Source: Vasconcelosia minhoensis LEGE 07310 (lineage in GTDB: Bacteria > Cyanobacteriota > Cyanobacteriia > Phormidesmidales > Phormidesmidaceae). From it: 64,000 nt of DNA. Under the pieces are notes generated by a model. It did no database searches. It had not been told where the DNA came from and saw only the letters and a list, made by a program, of their open reading frames with translations. A program made the translations under genes and the position numbers. The stretch covers positions 44,775 to 108,774 of the forward strand of contig NZ_JADEXG010000010.1 of the NCBI RefSeq assembly GCF_015207255.1, given 5' to 3'. Each line of letters begins with the position of its first letter. Position 1 is the first letter of the stretch. Positions 46,109 to 55,040 of the stretch are shown here, in pieces.

Positions 46109-48736
46109 ATGCTTTACCCAATTAAAGTCATTGATATTGAACTCAGCCGCCCAATCACCTCGATCGAGAATTTAGAAGGTTATTTAGGATTACAAGCTTT
46201 GGTCCGGCTGCACGGAGTGCCCTTGGGCTATGTCAAGGCTCCAGTTACCCTAGGTCACTGTACAGCAGAGAGTCTTAGCAAACTGATTTTGGAGCAGCAT
46301 AGCTGGTCAATCATCTGTCAGCTACTGAAAAATGGGCTGGTATCACTTCAGCGACCTGAGGAGTTAACCCTAGAGGCTTTGATTGATCTTCCTCCAGCAG
46401 AATATGCTGGAGAGTGGCCGCTGGTCACGGTAGCGGTATGTACCCGCGATCGCCCCGAGGACATGAAACTCTGCCTTGAGGCGATTACCCAGCTGGACTA
46501 CCCACACCTTGATATCCTAGTCGTCGATAACGCGCCCCAAACGGAAGCGACAAAAGAGCTTTTAGAGCACCATTATCCTCAGGTGCGATACGTACGAGAG
46601 CCGCGACCAGGGCTGGACTGGGCGCGCAACCGGGCCATCCTAGAAGCCAAGGGCGAGATTATTGCTTACACTGATGATGATGTGGTAGTTGATCCTGGCT
46701 GGGTGAAGGGACTGGCCCAGGTATTTGCAGAAAATCCAGAGGTAATGGCGGTAACCGGGCTAGTTGTCCCCTATGAACTTGAAACATATTCACAGGTTTT
46801 ATTTGAAAGCTATGGAGGATTTGGGCGAGGCTTTAAAACGCGTTGGTACCGTTACAATCCCGAAGACAGATTGAAGGCAGCCTCTCTATATGGTGCTTCA
46901 GGCAAGTTTGGTACGGGAGCCAATATGGCCTATCGCGTCTCGCTATTTGAAAGGGTTGGTGGATTTGATCCCGCTATGGATGTCGGTACTGTTACGAACG
47001 GCGGCGGAGACCTCGAAATGTTCTTTCGAGTCATCAAAGAACATTACCCATTGGTATATGAGCCTCGCGCCTTGGTTCGTCATCGCCATCGCCGAGAACG
47101 CCAGAAGTTACAGTCGCAAATTGCGAATAACGGCATTGGACTTTATGCTTACTTCACCTGTTGTTCACGCAATTATCCAGACGAGCGATGGGCATTTATT
47201 AAGCTAAGCATTTTCTGGATTCGATGGTGGCTTTTAGCCCGGCTCTGGAAGTCCTTTAAATATCCTCAAAGCTTTCCTCGCCAATTCATTTGGAATGAAT
47301 TAAAAGGCTGCTTTATTGGCTTGACACGCTACCAAAGAGCAAAACGGGACGCGATAGCAGTTGCACAAGATTATAGGCGCGAGCCTGAAGTCAAATTTCC
47401 TAAGCCTACTAGAACTAAGGTTTTAAGGGAAAAAAGGGTAAATCAAGTAGCAGTTCAGACAGTTGACATCGCTCAGCCTTTAAAGTCAATCCTAGATACA
47501 ACTGGGTACCAATTCATTCAACTTTTTGTTTTTTGGCAAGATGAACCTTTAGGGACGGTTCGAATCCAAAATGACTTTCAACCCTTTTCTGTAGACCGCT
47601 TAGCTGACAGGATTGCCGAACATTTTGGAACGAAGCTTCTTGATCGCAAGTTAACCCTGACCACCGACGAGTTGCGATGGTCAAGAGCATATGACGTATT
47701 GAGCGAAAAACTACTTTCCTTAGCAACAGACCCATATAGCCCAACAGCTCTGCCAAGTTCCATTCCAATATCAATAGCCTTGGCAACCTATGACCGCCCA
47801 AATGACTTGTGTAATTGTCTGAACCACTTACTTGCTCAGCAGTCACCGCGCAGTATTGAAATCATCGTTATAGACAACCATCCAGATTCGGGATTAACAC
47901 CACCTGTCGTTGCTAAATTCCCTGGTGTAAAGCTTGTCAGTGAGCCACGCAAAGGTTTGGCCTACGCTCGTAATGCTGGCTTCGCAGCTAGCACCGGAGA
48001 AATTGTTATAGCCACGGATGATGATGTAACTCCACCACCCGACTGGATCGAGAAGCTGCTTGCTCCCTTTGTCCGACCTGATGTCATGGTTGTAACAGGG
48101 AATGTTCTTCCTATTCAGCTCGAAACTCTTTCTCAACAAGCTTTTGAGAGTTATGGAGGGTTAGGCAAAGGCTTCAAAAGATTTGAGGTTGATGGGAACT
48201 GGTTTGAATCCTTTGAAAATAGAGCTGTTCCAACGTGGGAACTAGGAGCAACTGCCAACGCTGCATTCCGAGCCAGCATATTCAGCCATACTGATATTGG
48301 TCTAATGGAGGAAGCTTTAGGACCTGGGATGCCTTCTGGCGTTGGGGAAGATACTTATTTATTTTATAAAGTTCTTAAAGCGGGCTATACGTTAGTCTAC
48401 GAGCCTGAAGCCTTTGTGTGGCATAAGCACCGTCAGGACAACGCAGCCTTACGGCGCCAAATTTATAATTACAGTAAAGGCGGTCCATCATATCATCTAG
48501 TAACTTTTCTAAAGGATAGAGATTTGCGCGGGTTACGACGAGTACTCGTCGAAATCCCTTTACTCTTTCTCTGGCGTATTCAAGCGCGTATTCGGAAATG
48601 GACAAACTACCCTATGTCATTACTCTTTCTAGAAATGATTGGTAATTTTGCTGGTCCATGGTCCCTTTGGCAGTCCTATCGACGAGTTAGGCATGAGGGG
48701 CGTAGCCGACCTTATATTCCGATCTCTCAACGCTAG
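46109..48736 (+). CDS. Double family 2 glycosyltransferase with repeated N-terminal module (copy 1)
   Basis: 875 residues made of two similar halves. Half A has a small module (about 5-75; VIDIELSRPITS and HGVPLGYV) and GT2 domain A (104-335) with VAVCTRDRPEDMK, DILVVDNAP and YTDDDVVVD. Half B has a second module (446-520; VDIAQPLKS and DEPLGTV) and GT2 domain B (551-775) with IALATYDRPNDL, IIVIDNHP and ATDDDVTPP. Both GT domains keep the DDD triad, so both may be active. The module recurs four times in this gene and the next and matches no domain I know. It probably adds two consecutive sugars. Base use is AT-richer than in the flanking genes. Confidence 0.85.
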   Translation: MLYPIKVIDIELSRPITSIENLEGYLGLQALVRLHGVPLGYVKAPVTLGHCTAESLSKLILEQHSWSIICQLLKNGLVSLQRPEELTLEALIDLPPAEYAGEWPLVTVAVCTRDRPEDMKLCLEAITQLDYPHLDILVVDNAPQTEATKELLEHHYPQVRYVREPRPGLDWARNRAILEAKGEIIAYTDDDVVVDPGWVKGLAQVFAENPEVMAVTGLVVPYELETYSQVLFESYGGFGRGFKTRWYRYNPEDRLKAASLYGASGKFGTGANMAYRVSLFERVGGFDPAMDVGTVTNGGGDLEMFFRVIKEHYPLVYEPRALVRHRHRRERQKLQSQIANNGIGLYAYFTCCSRNYPDERWAFIKLSIFWIRWWLLARLWKSFKYPQSFPRQFIWNELKGCFIGLTRYQRAKRDAIAVAQDYRREPEVKFPKPTRTKVLREKRVNQVAVQTVDIAQPLKSILDTTGYQFIQLFVFWQDEPLGTVRIQNDFQPFSVDRLADRIAEHFGTKLLDRKLTLTTDELRWSRAYDVLSEKLLSLATDPYSPTALPSSIPISIALATYDRPNDLCNCLNHLLAQQSPRSIEIIVIDNHPDSGLTPPVVAKFPGVKLVSEPRKGLAYARNAGFAASTGEIVIATDDDVTPPPDWIEKLLAPFVRPDVMVVTGNVLPIQLETLSQQAFESYGGLGKGFKRFEVDGNWFESFENRAVPTWELGATANAAFRASIFSHTDIGLMEEALGPGMPSGVGEDTYLFYKVLKAGYTLVYEPEAFVWHKHRQDNAALRRQIYNYSKGGPSYHLVTFLKDRDLRGLRRVLVEIPLLFLWRIQARIRKWTNYPMSLLFLEMIGNFAGPWSLWQSYRRVRHEGRSRPYIPISQR

Positions 48737-48806
48737 CAAGAAACAATGAAGAAAGCAATTGATTAGGACTCCCCCGAGTTAAAACAAACCTGATGGAATA
48801 GTGCTA

Positions 48807-51572
48807 ATGTCATTTCTAAGTTCCTCTGCCCAATCTACTTTTCGTCCGATTAAAGTTGTTGAGATTGAACTGAGCCAACCGTTACCAAGTTTTGAGGGAT
48901 TAGTCCGCTATGAATTTCTCCAGATTCTAGTGCGATTACACAGTAGTCCTTTGGGTTATTTGACTTTACCCTTACCGAATGGTAAGTGCTCTGCGAGCAC
49001 AATCAAAGTAGCTATCCTTAAAGAACTCAACTGGAAACTAATTCAGAATCTCACGATAAATGCGTTGGCAACTGGCGACTTACGCAAAGGACTGCCAATT
49101 CAGGATGTAGTTCAGGGAATATATCCGGCACAACCATTAGAAGATTATCCACTGGTCACCGTATGTGTGTGTACACGCAATCGTACCGAAAATTTGCAGA
49201 TCTGTCTGGATACCCTAGTCCAGCTGGATTATCCCAATTTAGAGCTCTTAGTCGTCGATAATGCCCCTTCAGATGATTCGACAGAAAAGCTTGTAAGTAG
49301 TTATTCCAATGTCCGCTACATACAAGAATTACGCCCAGGATTAAGTTGGGCACGGAACCGGGCGCTGAAAGAGGCTCGAGGAGAATTTCTGGCGTACACT
49401 GATGATGACGTTCTGGTTGACAAGAATTGGGTCACGGCTCTTGTGAAAACGTTTCAACAATATTCAGAAGCAGTCGCCGTAACGGGCTTGGTTGCTCCCT
49501 ACGAACTTGAGTACAAGTCTCAAATTCTGTTTGAACGTCATGGGGGATTTGGAAAAGGATTTGAGCCAAAAGTTTTTTCTAAGGGCAAAAATCAGGTTGT
49601 TCCTTGGTATCTCCTAGGAACCGGTCAGTGCGGGACAGGAGCTAATATGGCGTTTAACCGTCATGCTCTAAGCTCTATGGGAGGATTTAACTCTGCACTA
49701 GGAGCAGGAACACCAACACGCGGATGCGAAGACCTGGAAATATTTTTTCAGGTCCTTAAATCAGGGCACTCCTTGGTCTATGAGCCTGCTGCTCTAGTGT
49801 GGCATCGGCACCGTCAAGACTATGAATCTTTACGAGTACAGCTAGCCAGCGATGGTGTTGGACTTTACTCCTATTTTCTACACGGCTTTATCAATTATGC
49901 TGAAGAACGCTGGTCATTTCTGCTGCTAGCTCTTTGGTGGCTTTGGTATGGCAACCTTCGACACCTTTGGACTTCCTTTAGATACCCAAAACGTTTCCCA
50001 AAAGACTTGATTTGGGCCGAGTTTTTAGGATGTTTTCAAGGCATTACAGCCTACTTAAAATCCCAGAGGCAAACCCGGCGACTTGCGATGTTTTCTGACT
50101 CCCAAACCTATGGGCTAAAACCTGTAGAACTGAAGAAAACAGAGTTTCTATCAAACGTTACCACTGGCATTACTACTGGTGTTACTAAGCTAGATGCTGT
50201 AGCCGTACGTACCCTCGAACTTAGCCAACCTATCCAATCGTTTACTGATGTAGCCGAATACGATCAGGTTCGAATCTTTTTAAACTGGCACAACAGCCCT
50301 CTGGGTAGTGTCAATTTAACTCACTCGGGTTGTCCCATTTCAACCGACCAGTTGCGCCAAGCTATTTTTGACGGATTGAAACTCAAAACCTTAGAGTTAA
50401 ATAAACGACTGAGCAACGATCTCCAATGGTCACAAGTCATGGCAGCCCTGTCCCAAAACTGGCCATTAGCTACAGAAAACATTGAGGGCGAGATTCCTTT
50501 GCCACAGGACAAAGCAGTCTCCGTCATTTTAGCTACCTATGATCGCCCTGAGGAATTAAGGAGGGCATTAAACTGTTTAGTTAATCAGATTTCACCACGT
50601 ACCACTGAAGTTATTGTGGTGGATAACCATCCTGCTTCTGGGTTAACTTCACCTGTTCTAGAAGAGTTTACCTCTGTTCATCTGGTAAACGAGCCCCGAA
50701 AAGGACTGGCCTATGCTCGCAACGCCGGTATTGTTGCTAGCCAGGGTGACATTATTGTGATGACTGATGATGATGTGAGTATGCCTCCTACATGGATTGA
50801 GCAGTTAGTTTCACCCTTTGCTCGTCCAGATGTCATGGCAGTCACTGGTAATATATTGCCGCTGCAGCTAGAAACTAAATCTCAGCGACTATTTGAAAGT
50901 TATGGAGGGTTGGGAAGAGGTTTTGAAGGATTTGAAGTGGATGGCAACTGGTTTGAACTATTTCCCTATAAAGCAGTTCCCACTTGGACTTTGGGCGCAA
51001 CCGCCAATGCAGCGTTTCGTGCATCAATTTTCCATCATCCACAAATTGGGCTGATGGACGAAGCATTAGGTCCCGGCATGCCGTCAGGAGTGGGTGAAGA
51101 CACCTACCTCTTCTATAAAGTACTCAAGGCAGGCTACACCATTGTTTATAAGCCCCAAGCTTATGTTTGGCATCAACACCGCCAAACAATGGGCGCATTA
51201 TACAAGCAGTTATTCAACTACAGCAAAGGTCATGTAGCTTATCACTTGAACACTTGGTTCAAAGATGGTGATTGGCGAGGATTGGTACAAGTTGCTGTAG
51301 GTCTGCCAATAGCCCATGCTTCCCGGATCTACCATCGCCTGCGTGGCCGAAGTACCTATCCCGTACACCTGATTCTTTTAGAAATCCTGGGTAACATTAA
51401 TGGCCCTTGGGGCTTACTCCATTCGCGGCTAAGGGTCTTGTTGAAAGGGAAGAGTGCACCTTACAGACTACCTCTATTCCAGCGAGTAGAGCTATCTGCG
51501 AGTTCAACGGCTGGCAAGGAAATAAAACAACAAATAAAAGATTTAAGCCTGAGCACGAATATCGAGCCATGA
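48807..51572 (+). CDS. Double family 2 glycosyltransferase with repeated N-terminal module (copy 2)
   Basis: About 921 residues from the ATG at 48807. It is a paralogue of the preceding gene with the same four-part order: module (VVEIELSQPLPSF, HSSPLGYL), GT2-A (VCVCTRNRTENLQ, LLVVDNAPSDDS, YTDDDVLVD), module (TLELSQPIQSF, HNSPLGSV), GT2-B (VILATYDRPEELR, VIVVDNHP, MTDDDVSMPP). The A halves resemble each other more than the B halves, and the reverse, so the whole A-B gene was duplicated. The C-terminal tail differs (STAGKEIKQQIKDLSLS). It is followed closely by the ABC exporter genes. Confidence 0.85.
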   Translation: MSFLSSSAQSTFRPIKVVEIELSQPLPSFEGLVRYEFLQILVRLHSSPLGYLTLPLPNGKCSASTIKVAILKELNWKLIQNLTINALATGDLRKGLPIQDVVQGIYPAQPLEDYPLVTVCVCTRNRTENLQICLDTLVQLDYPNLELLVVDNAPSDDSTEKLVSSYSNVRYIQELRPGLSWARNRALKEARGEFLAYTDDDVLVDKNWVTALVKTFQQYSEAVAVTGLVAPYELEYKSQILFERHGGFGKGFEPKVFSKGKNQVVPWYLLGTGQCGTGANMAFNRHALSSMGGFNSALGAGTPTRGCEDLEIFFQVLKSGHSLVYEPAALVWHRHRQDYESLRVQLASDGVGLYSYFLHGFINYAEERWSFLLLALWWLWYGNLRHLWTSFRYPKRFPKDLIWAEFLGCFQGITAYLKSQRQTRRLAMFSDSQTYGLKPVELKKTEFLSNVTTGITTGVTKLDAVAVRTLELSQPIQSFTDVAEYDQVRIFLNWHNSPLGSVNLTHSGCPISTDQLRQAIFDGLKLKTLELNKRLSNDLQWSQVMAALSQNWPLATENIEGEIPLPQDKAVSVILATYDRPEELRRALNCLVNQISPRTTEVIVVDNHPASGLTSPVLEEFTSVHLVNEPRKGLAYARNAGIVASQGDIIVMTDDDVSMPPTWIEQLVSPFARPDVMAVTGNILPLQLETKSQRLFESYGGLGRGFEGFEVDGNWFELFPYKAVPTWTLGATANAAFRASIFHHPQIGLMDEALGPGMPSGVGEDTYLFYKVLKAGYTIVYKPQAYVWHQHRQTMGALYKQLFNYSKGHVAYHLNTWFKDGDWRGLVQVAVGLPIAHASRIYHRLRGRSTYPVHLILLEILGNINGPWGLLHSRLRVLLKGKSAPYRLPLFQRVELSASSTAGKEIKQQIKDLSLSTNIEP

Positions 51573-51599
51573 CCATAAAAGACGAACGAGGTATGAATC

Positions 51600-52400
51600 A
51601 TGAAACAGCTAGATCAGGCGCTTAATCCAATATCACTGCGAAAGCCTGGATACCTTTGGGATCTGCTAAAATCGCTGGTTGATCGCGACCTAAAGCTCAT
51701 GTACAAGCGATCGACGCTAGGAATTGCCTGGACGTTAATTAATCCCTTGCTGCAATTGCTAGTTTTCATTTTTGTCTTTCAACTTATTATCAAGATTGAT
51801 ATTCCTCAGTATTCGTCATACGTCTTCACAGGTTTGCTAGCTTGGAACTGGTTTCAGAATTCGCTCTTTCAAGCAACCGGGATTATCATCGATAGTCGTC
51901 CGCTTATTCGGCAGCCTGGTTTTCCAAGCGTTACTTTACCAGTCGTCGTCGTAACAACCGGGCTAATTCACTTTATCCTAGCTTTACCAGTTTTAGTAGT
52001 TTTTCTATTAATTGATGGTGTTCAGCTGACACCTATAGTATTATGCTTGCCGCTGCTGCAATTGATTCAGTTCGGTTTAACGGTGACTTTATCATACTTT
52101 TTGGCTGCAGTTAATGTTACGTTTCGAGATACTCAGCATACGCTCGGGGTTTTGCTCCAGTTTCTGTTTTACCTCACACCCATTTTTTACGAAATAGATA
52201 GTATCCCTGAGCGCTTTTGGTATGCTTATGGGCTTAATCCGATGGTGCATATTGTAACCTGCTACCGACAAATTTTAATCTGGGGAGTACAACCCGATTG
52301 GCTAGCCTTAGTAATTATTGCAGGTGTAACTTTGATCCTTCTGCCTATTGGATATCGGGTATTCAGACGTCAAAGCCTTCGTTTCGTCGAGGAAATCTAA
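51600..52400 (+). CDS. ABC-2 type polysaccharide exporter permease (Wzm-like)
   Basis: 266 residues, six transmembrane helices. The N-terminal cytoplasmic amphipathic segment YLWDLLKSLVDRDLKLMYKR, then STLGIAWTLINPLLQLLVFI, and YFLAAVNVTFRDTQHTLGVL followed by LQFLFYLTPIFYEIDSIPER are hallmarks of Wzm/TagG/KpsM-type permeases. NPMVHIVTCYRQILIWG is the conserved final loop. With the ATPase that begins on the very next base, it would export a lipid-linked glycan across the plasma membrane. Confidence 0.94.
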   Translation: MKQLDQALNPISLRKPGYLWDLLKSLVDRDLKLMYKRSTLGIAWTLINPLLQLLVFIFVFQLIIKIDIPQYSSYVFTGLLAWNWFQNSLFQATGIIIDSRPLIRQPGFPSVTLPVVVVTTGLIHFILALPVLVVFLLIDGVQLTPIVLCLPLLQLIQFGLTVTLSYFLAAVNVTFRDTQHTLGVLLQFLFYLTPIFYEIDSIPERFWYAYGLNPMVHIVTCYRQILIWGVQPDWLALVIIAGVTLILLPIGYRVFRRQSLRFVEEI

Positions 52401-53654
52401 ATGCGTGATGCCATTTTGGTCGAAAATCTAGGCAAACACTTTAACCGCTATCATGTAACAAAGCCCTTCACTATAATGGAGGCAGTTTTGTCAGGTCTTC
52501 AGCGCATCAAGCCTGTTGAGCATTTTTGGGCACTGCGGGGAGTCTCCTTCACGGTTGAAGGTGGAAAAATGCTAGGGGTTATTGGCCACAATGGAGCTGG
52601 AAAATCTACCCTTTTGCAGCTTTTAGGTAAAGTTGCCCACCCAACTGAAGGCCGCATTAAGATGCGGGGACGAGTAGGGGCTTTGCTCGACTTAGGGGCT
52701 GGCTTTCATGGAGATTTGACCGGGCGAGATAATCTTTTCGTAACCGCTATTGTGGCTGGGTTGCGGCGTCAAGAAGTAGCCTATCGGCTTGATCGCATTG
52801 TTAAATTCGCTGAGCTTGAAGGGTTCATTGATAATCCTGTTCGTACTTACAGCTCTGGGATGATGATGCGTCTAGCCTTCTCCATCGCGGTACATACTGA
52901 CCCGGATATCCTCCTTGTCGACGAATTCTTATCGGTAGGGGATTTATCCTTTCAAGTTAAGTGCCTCAATCGCATAACTGAAATGAAAGAACAGGGATGT
53001 GCCATTGTCTTAGTCTCTCATGATGTGAGTCAAGTTGAGCGATTATGCGATCGCGCTCTTTGGCTAAAGCAGGGCACAGTCATGGCCTACGGCGAACCCG
53101 AAGTGGTGGCAGGGCAATATACCAGTGAAATGCGATCGCAAACCCAGCACCGTACCCCGCATCGTCCTCCGCAGCTGACTCGGACAGGAGCACAGTTACA
53201 GGTAAACCAAAACCGTTTCGGCTCCTTGGAAGCTGAGATCATAGATGTGCGTTTCTTACCCAAATCTGCTATAGAATCTGGTGATCGGCTTCAGGTTGAA
53301 ATTGATTATCGGGCACAACCCACTGTTGACAGCGCTATTTTCAGCGTTGCCGTCAGCCAAGAAGATAGTAAACCCTGTTTGGATGTGAACAGTTTAGAAG
53401 CCGGTATCCCCTACATTCCACTTCAAGAAAAGGGAACTATCAGGCTCACTCTCGACCGCCTAGACCTAAGTAGTGGGCAGTATTTTGTGAATGTAGGTAT
53501 ATACAAGCAAGATTGGTCGTATGCGTACGACTACCATTGGCATGTTTATCCCTTAACTGTAGACTCGAAGACGCCATCTAAAGGGATTTTACAGCCTCCT
53601 ATGCGCTGGGAAGTGGTTTCTTCTAAAACACCTCAGCTGCTTCCTCCGCGCTAA
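52401..53654 (+). CDS. ABC polysaccharide exporter ATPase with Wzt-like C-terminal domain
   Basis: 417 residues, starting at the base after the permease stop. Nucleotide-binding domain: Walker A GHNGAGKSTLLQ (62-73), signature TYSSGMMMRLAFS (149-161), Walker B DILLVDEFLSVGD (169-181), switch His in LVSHDVSQ. Residues 265-405 form a beta-rich C-terminal extension typical of Wzt proteins (IESGDRLQVEIDYRAQPTVD, LDRLDLSSGQYFVNVGIYKQ). In capped O-antigen systems this domain binds the terminal modification of the glycan. The same domain ends the methyltransferase encoded downstream. Confidence 0.93.
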   Translation: MRDAILVENLGKHFNRYHVTKPFTIMEAVLSGLQRIKPVEHFWALRGVSFTVEGGKMLGVIGHNGAGKSTLLQLLGKVAHPTEGRIKMRGRVGALLDLGAGFHGDLTGRDNLFVTAIVAGLRRQEVAYRLDRIVKFAELEGFIDNPVRTYSSGMMMRLAFSIAVHTDPDILLVDEFLSVGDLSFQVKCLNRITEMKEQGCAIVLVSHDVSQVERLCDRALWLKQGTVMAYGEPEVVAGQYTSEMRSQTQHRTPHRPPQLTRTGAQLQVNQNRFGSLEAEIIDVRFLPKSAIESGDRLQVEIDYRAQPTVDSAIFSVAVSQEDSKPCLDVNSLEAGIPYIPLQEKGTIRLTLDRLDLSSGQYFVNVGIYKQDWSYAYDYHWHVYPLTVDSKTPSKGILQPPMRWEVVSSKTPQLLPPR

Positions 53655-53723
53655 TACAGCCTTTCTCAATCCAGTGAGATACATCCATGCCTAAACTCGA
53701 TCCCCCCAAATGCTACCTATATT

Positions 53724-53796
53724 GGTTCTAAAAGGTTTCCCCCCTTTTCAAGGGGGGCAGGGGGGATCAAACCCGTACCTCAATTGATTAGGAACC
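53724..53796. repeat. Dispersed palindromic repeat between exporter and methyltransferase
   Basis: GGTTCTA at 53724 pairs with TAGGAACC at 53789, and inside it CCCCCCTTTTCAAGGGGGG forms a second stem followed by a GGGGGG run. This C-tract/G-tract layout is a familiar cyanobacterial intergenic repeat. It could attenuate transcription into the methyltransferase gene. Confidence 0.6.
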
Positions 53797-53891
53797 GCTA
53801 TAATCGTTTTTTACAACTATTCGGGAGCTAAGACCGTCTAAATTTATGGGATGAAAGCCTTGCTCATACATGAACTTTGGTCAAGTATCCT

Positions 53892-55040
53892 ATGGTAGTG
53901 CGAACTGTACAGGAGACTTACGATTCTGATTTTTTTGATCAGCTACGTTACGGTGCTCGGCAGTCAGCGGAAGTCATTGTTCCGTTAATTCTAGCTTGGA
54001 TTAAGCCTAGCAATGTCGTAGACGTTGGCTGTGGAGACGGGACCTGGCTCTCAGTGTTTCAGGCTCAGGGCGTTGAGATCTTGGGTTTAGACGGTAGCTA
54101 TGTAGAGGCAGATACTTTACAAATTCCAGCAGACTGTTTCAGAGCTTTTGACCTGAGCCAAAGCGTTTTCCTAAATCAAAAGTTTGATTTAGCGATCTCT
54201 TTAGAAGTTGCAGAGCACTTACCTGAAGAGAGCGCTCAAGCATTTATAGAAACGCTTGTTGGGCTAAGTGATGTAGTGCTATTTTCAGCGGCTATTCCCC
54301 ATCAAGGGGGCACTCACCATATCAATGAGCAGTGGCCGAGTTACTGGTTTGGTCTGTTTAAGGCAAAAGGTTACATTGGCCTCGACATTCTACGCGATAG
54401 AGTTTGGGATAACCCTGATGTTCAGCCCTGGTATGCCCAGAATAGCTTTCTCTTTGTCCGAAGCGATCGCCTTTCGGATTACCCAGACTTACCCACCTCA
54501 GCTCAGAACGATTTTCTAGGAAAGTCAGTCGTTCATCCCACTATTTATTTACAGCACTGTTCCCACCCTTCACCTGACGCTCAGGACGAAGATACCTTTC
54601 AAGAACTTACCCAAGCCGTTTGCATTTTAGGGCTCACATTACATCCAAATACTCAACACCCAAATACCGAAATTCAAAGTGGCGATGCGTTGACTATCGA
54701 AGTCGCCTACCAGTTTCAGCCCTCGGTAGGAACCGCAATGCTCAATCTATATCTTAGTGACGAAGCCGGAAATATCCTTCTAGATACTAGCGTTCTACTT
54801 TCGGCAGAAATGGGCAACGATCCGCAACCCCAGCATATTCAGCTGCAAATAGAGCGGCTAGATTTGGTTCAAGGAACTTACTATATTAACCCTAGTATCT
54901 TTTCTACAAACTGGGAGCAGACTTACGACTTGCACTGGCACCGCTATCCTGTCGTGATCAAGGCGTCTGCACCTCAGAGAGGAGTCCTCTATCCCCCTAT
55001 GGGCTGGAGCTGTAAAGTTCCCGAGGGGAAACAATTGTGA
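53892..55040 (+). CDS. SAM-dependent methyltransferase fused to a Wzt-C-like domain
   Basis: About 382 residues from the ATG at 53892 (a TTG five codons earlier is possible). The class I methyltransferase domain has SAM motif I VVDVGCGDGTWL, then EILGLDGSY and FDLAISLEVAEHLPEE. A linker leads to residues of about 260-372: IQSGDALTIEVAYQFQPSVG, IERLDLVQGTYYINPSIFST, DLHWHRYPVVI and QRGVLYPPMGW. This segment aligns block by block with the C-terminal domain of the upstream ABC ATPase. Its likely job is methyl capping of the glycan end (inference). The stop overlaps the next start (GTGA). Confidence 0.82.
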   Translation: MVVRTVQETYDSDFFDQLRYGARQSAEVIVPLILAWIKPSNVVDVGCGDGTWLSVFQAQGVEILGLDGSYVEADTLQIPADCFRAFDLSQSVFLNQKFDLAISLEVAEHLPEESAQAFIETLVGLSDVVLFSAAIPHQGGTHHINEQWPSYWFGLFKAKGYIGLDILRDRVWDNPDVQPWYAQNSFLFVRSDRLSDYPDLPTSAQNDFLGKSVVHPTIYLQHCSHPSPDAQDEDTFQELTQAVCILGLTLHPNTQHPNTEIQSGDALTIEVAYQFQPSVGTAMLNLYLSDEAGNILLDTSVLLSAEMGNDPQPQHIQLQIERLDLVQGTYYINPSIFSTNWEQTYDLHWHRYPVVIKASAPQRGVLYPPMGWSCKVPEGKQL

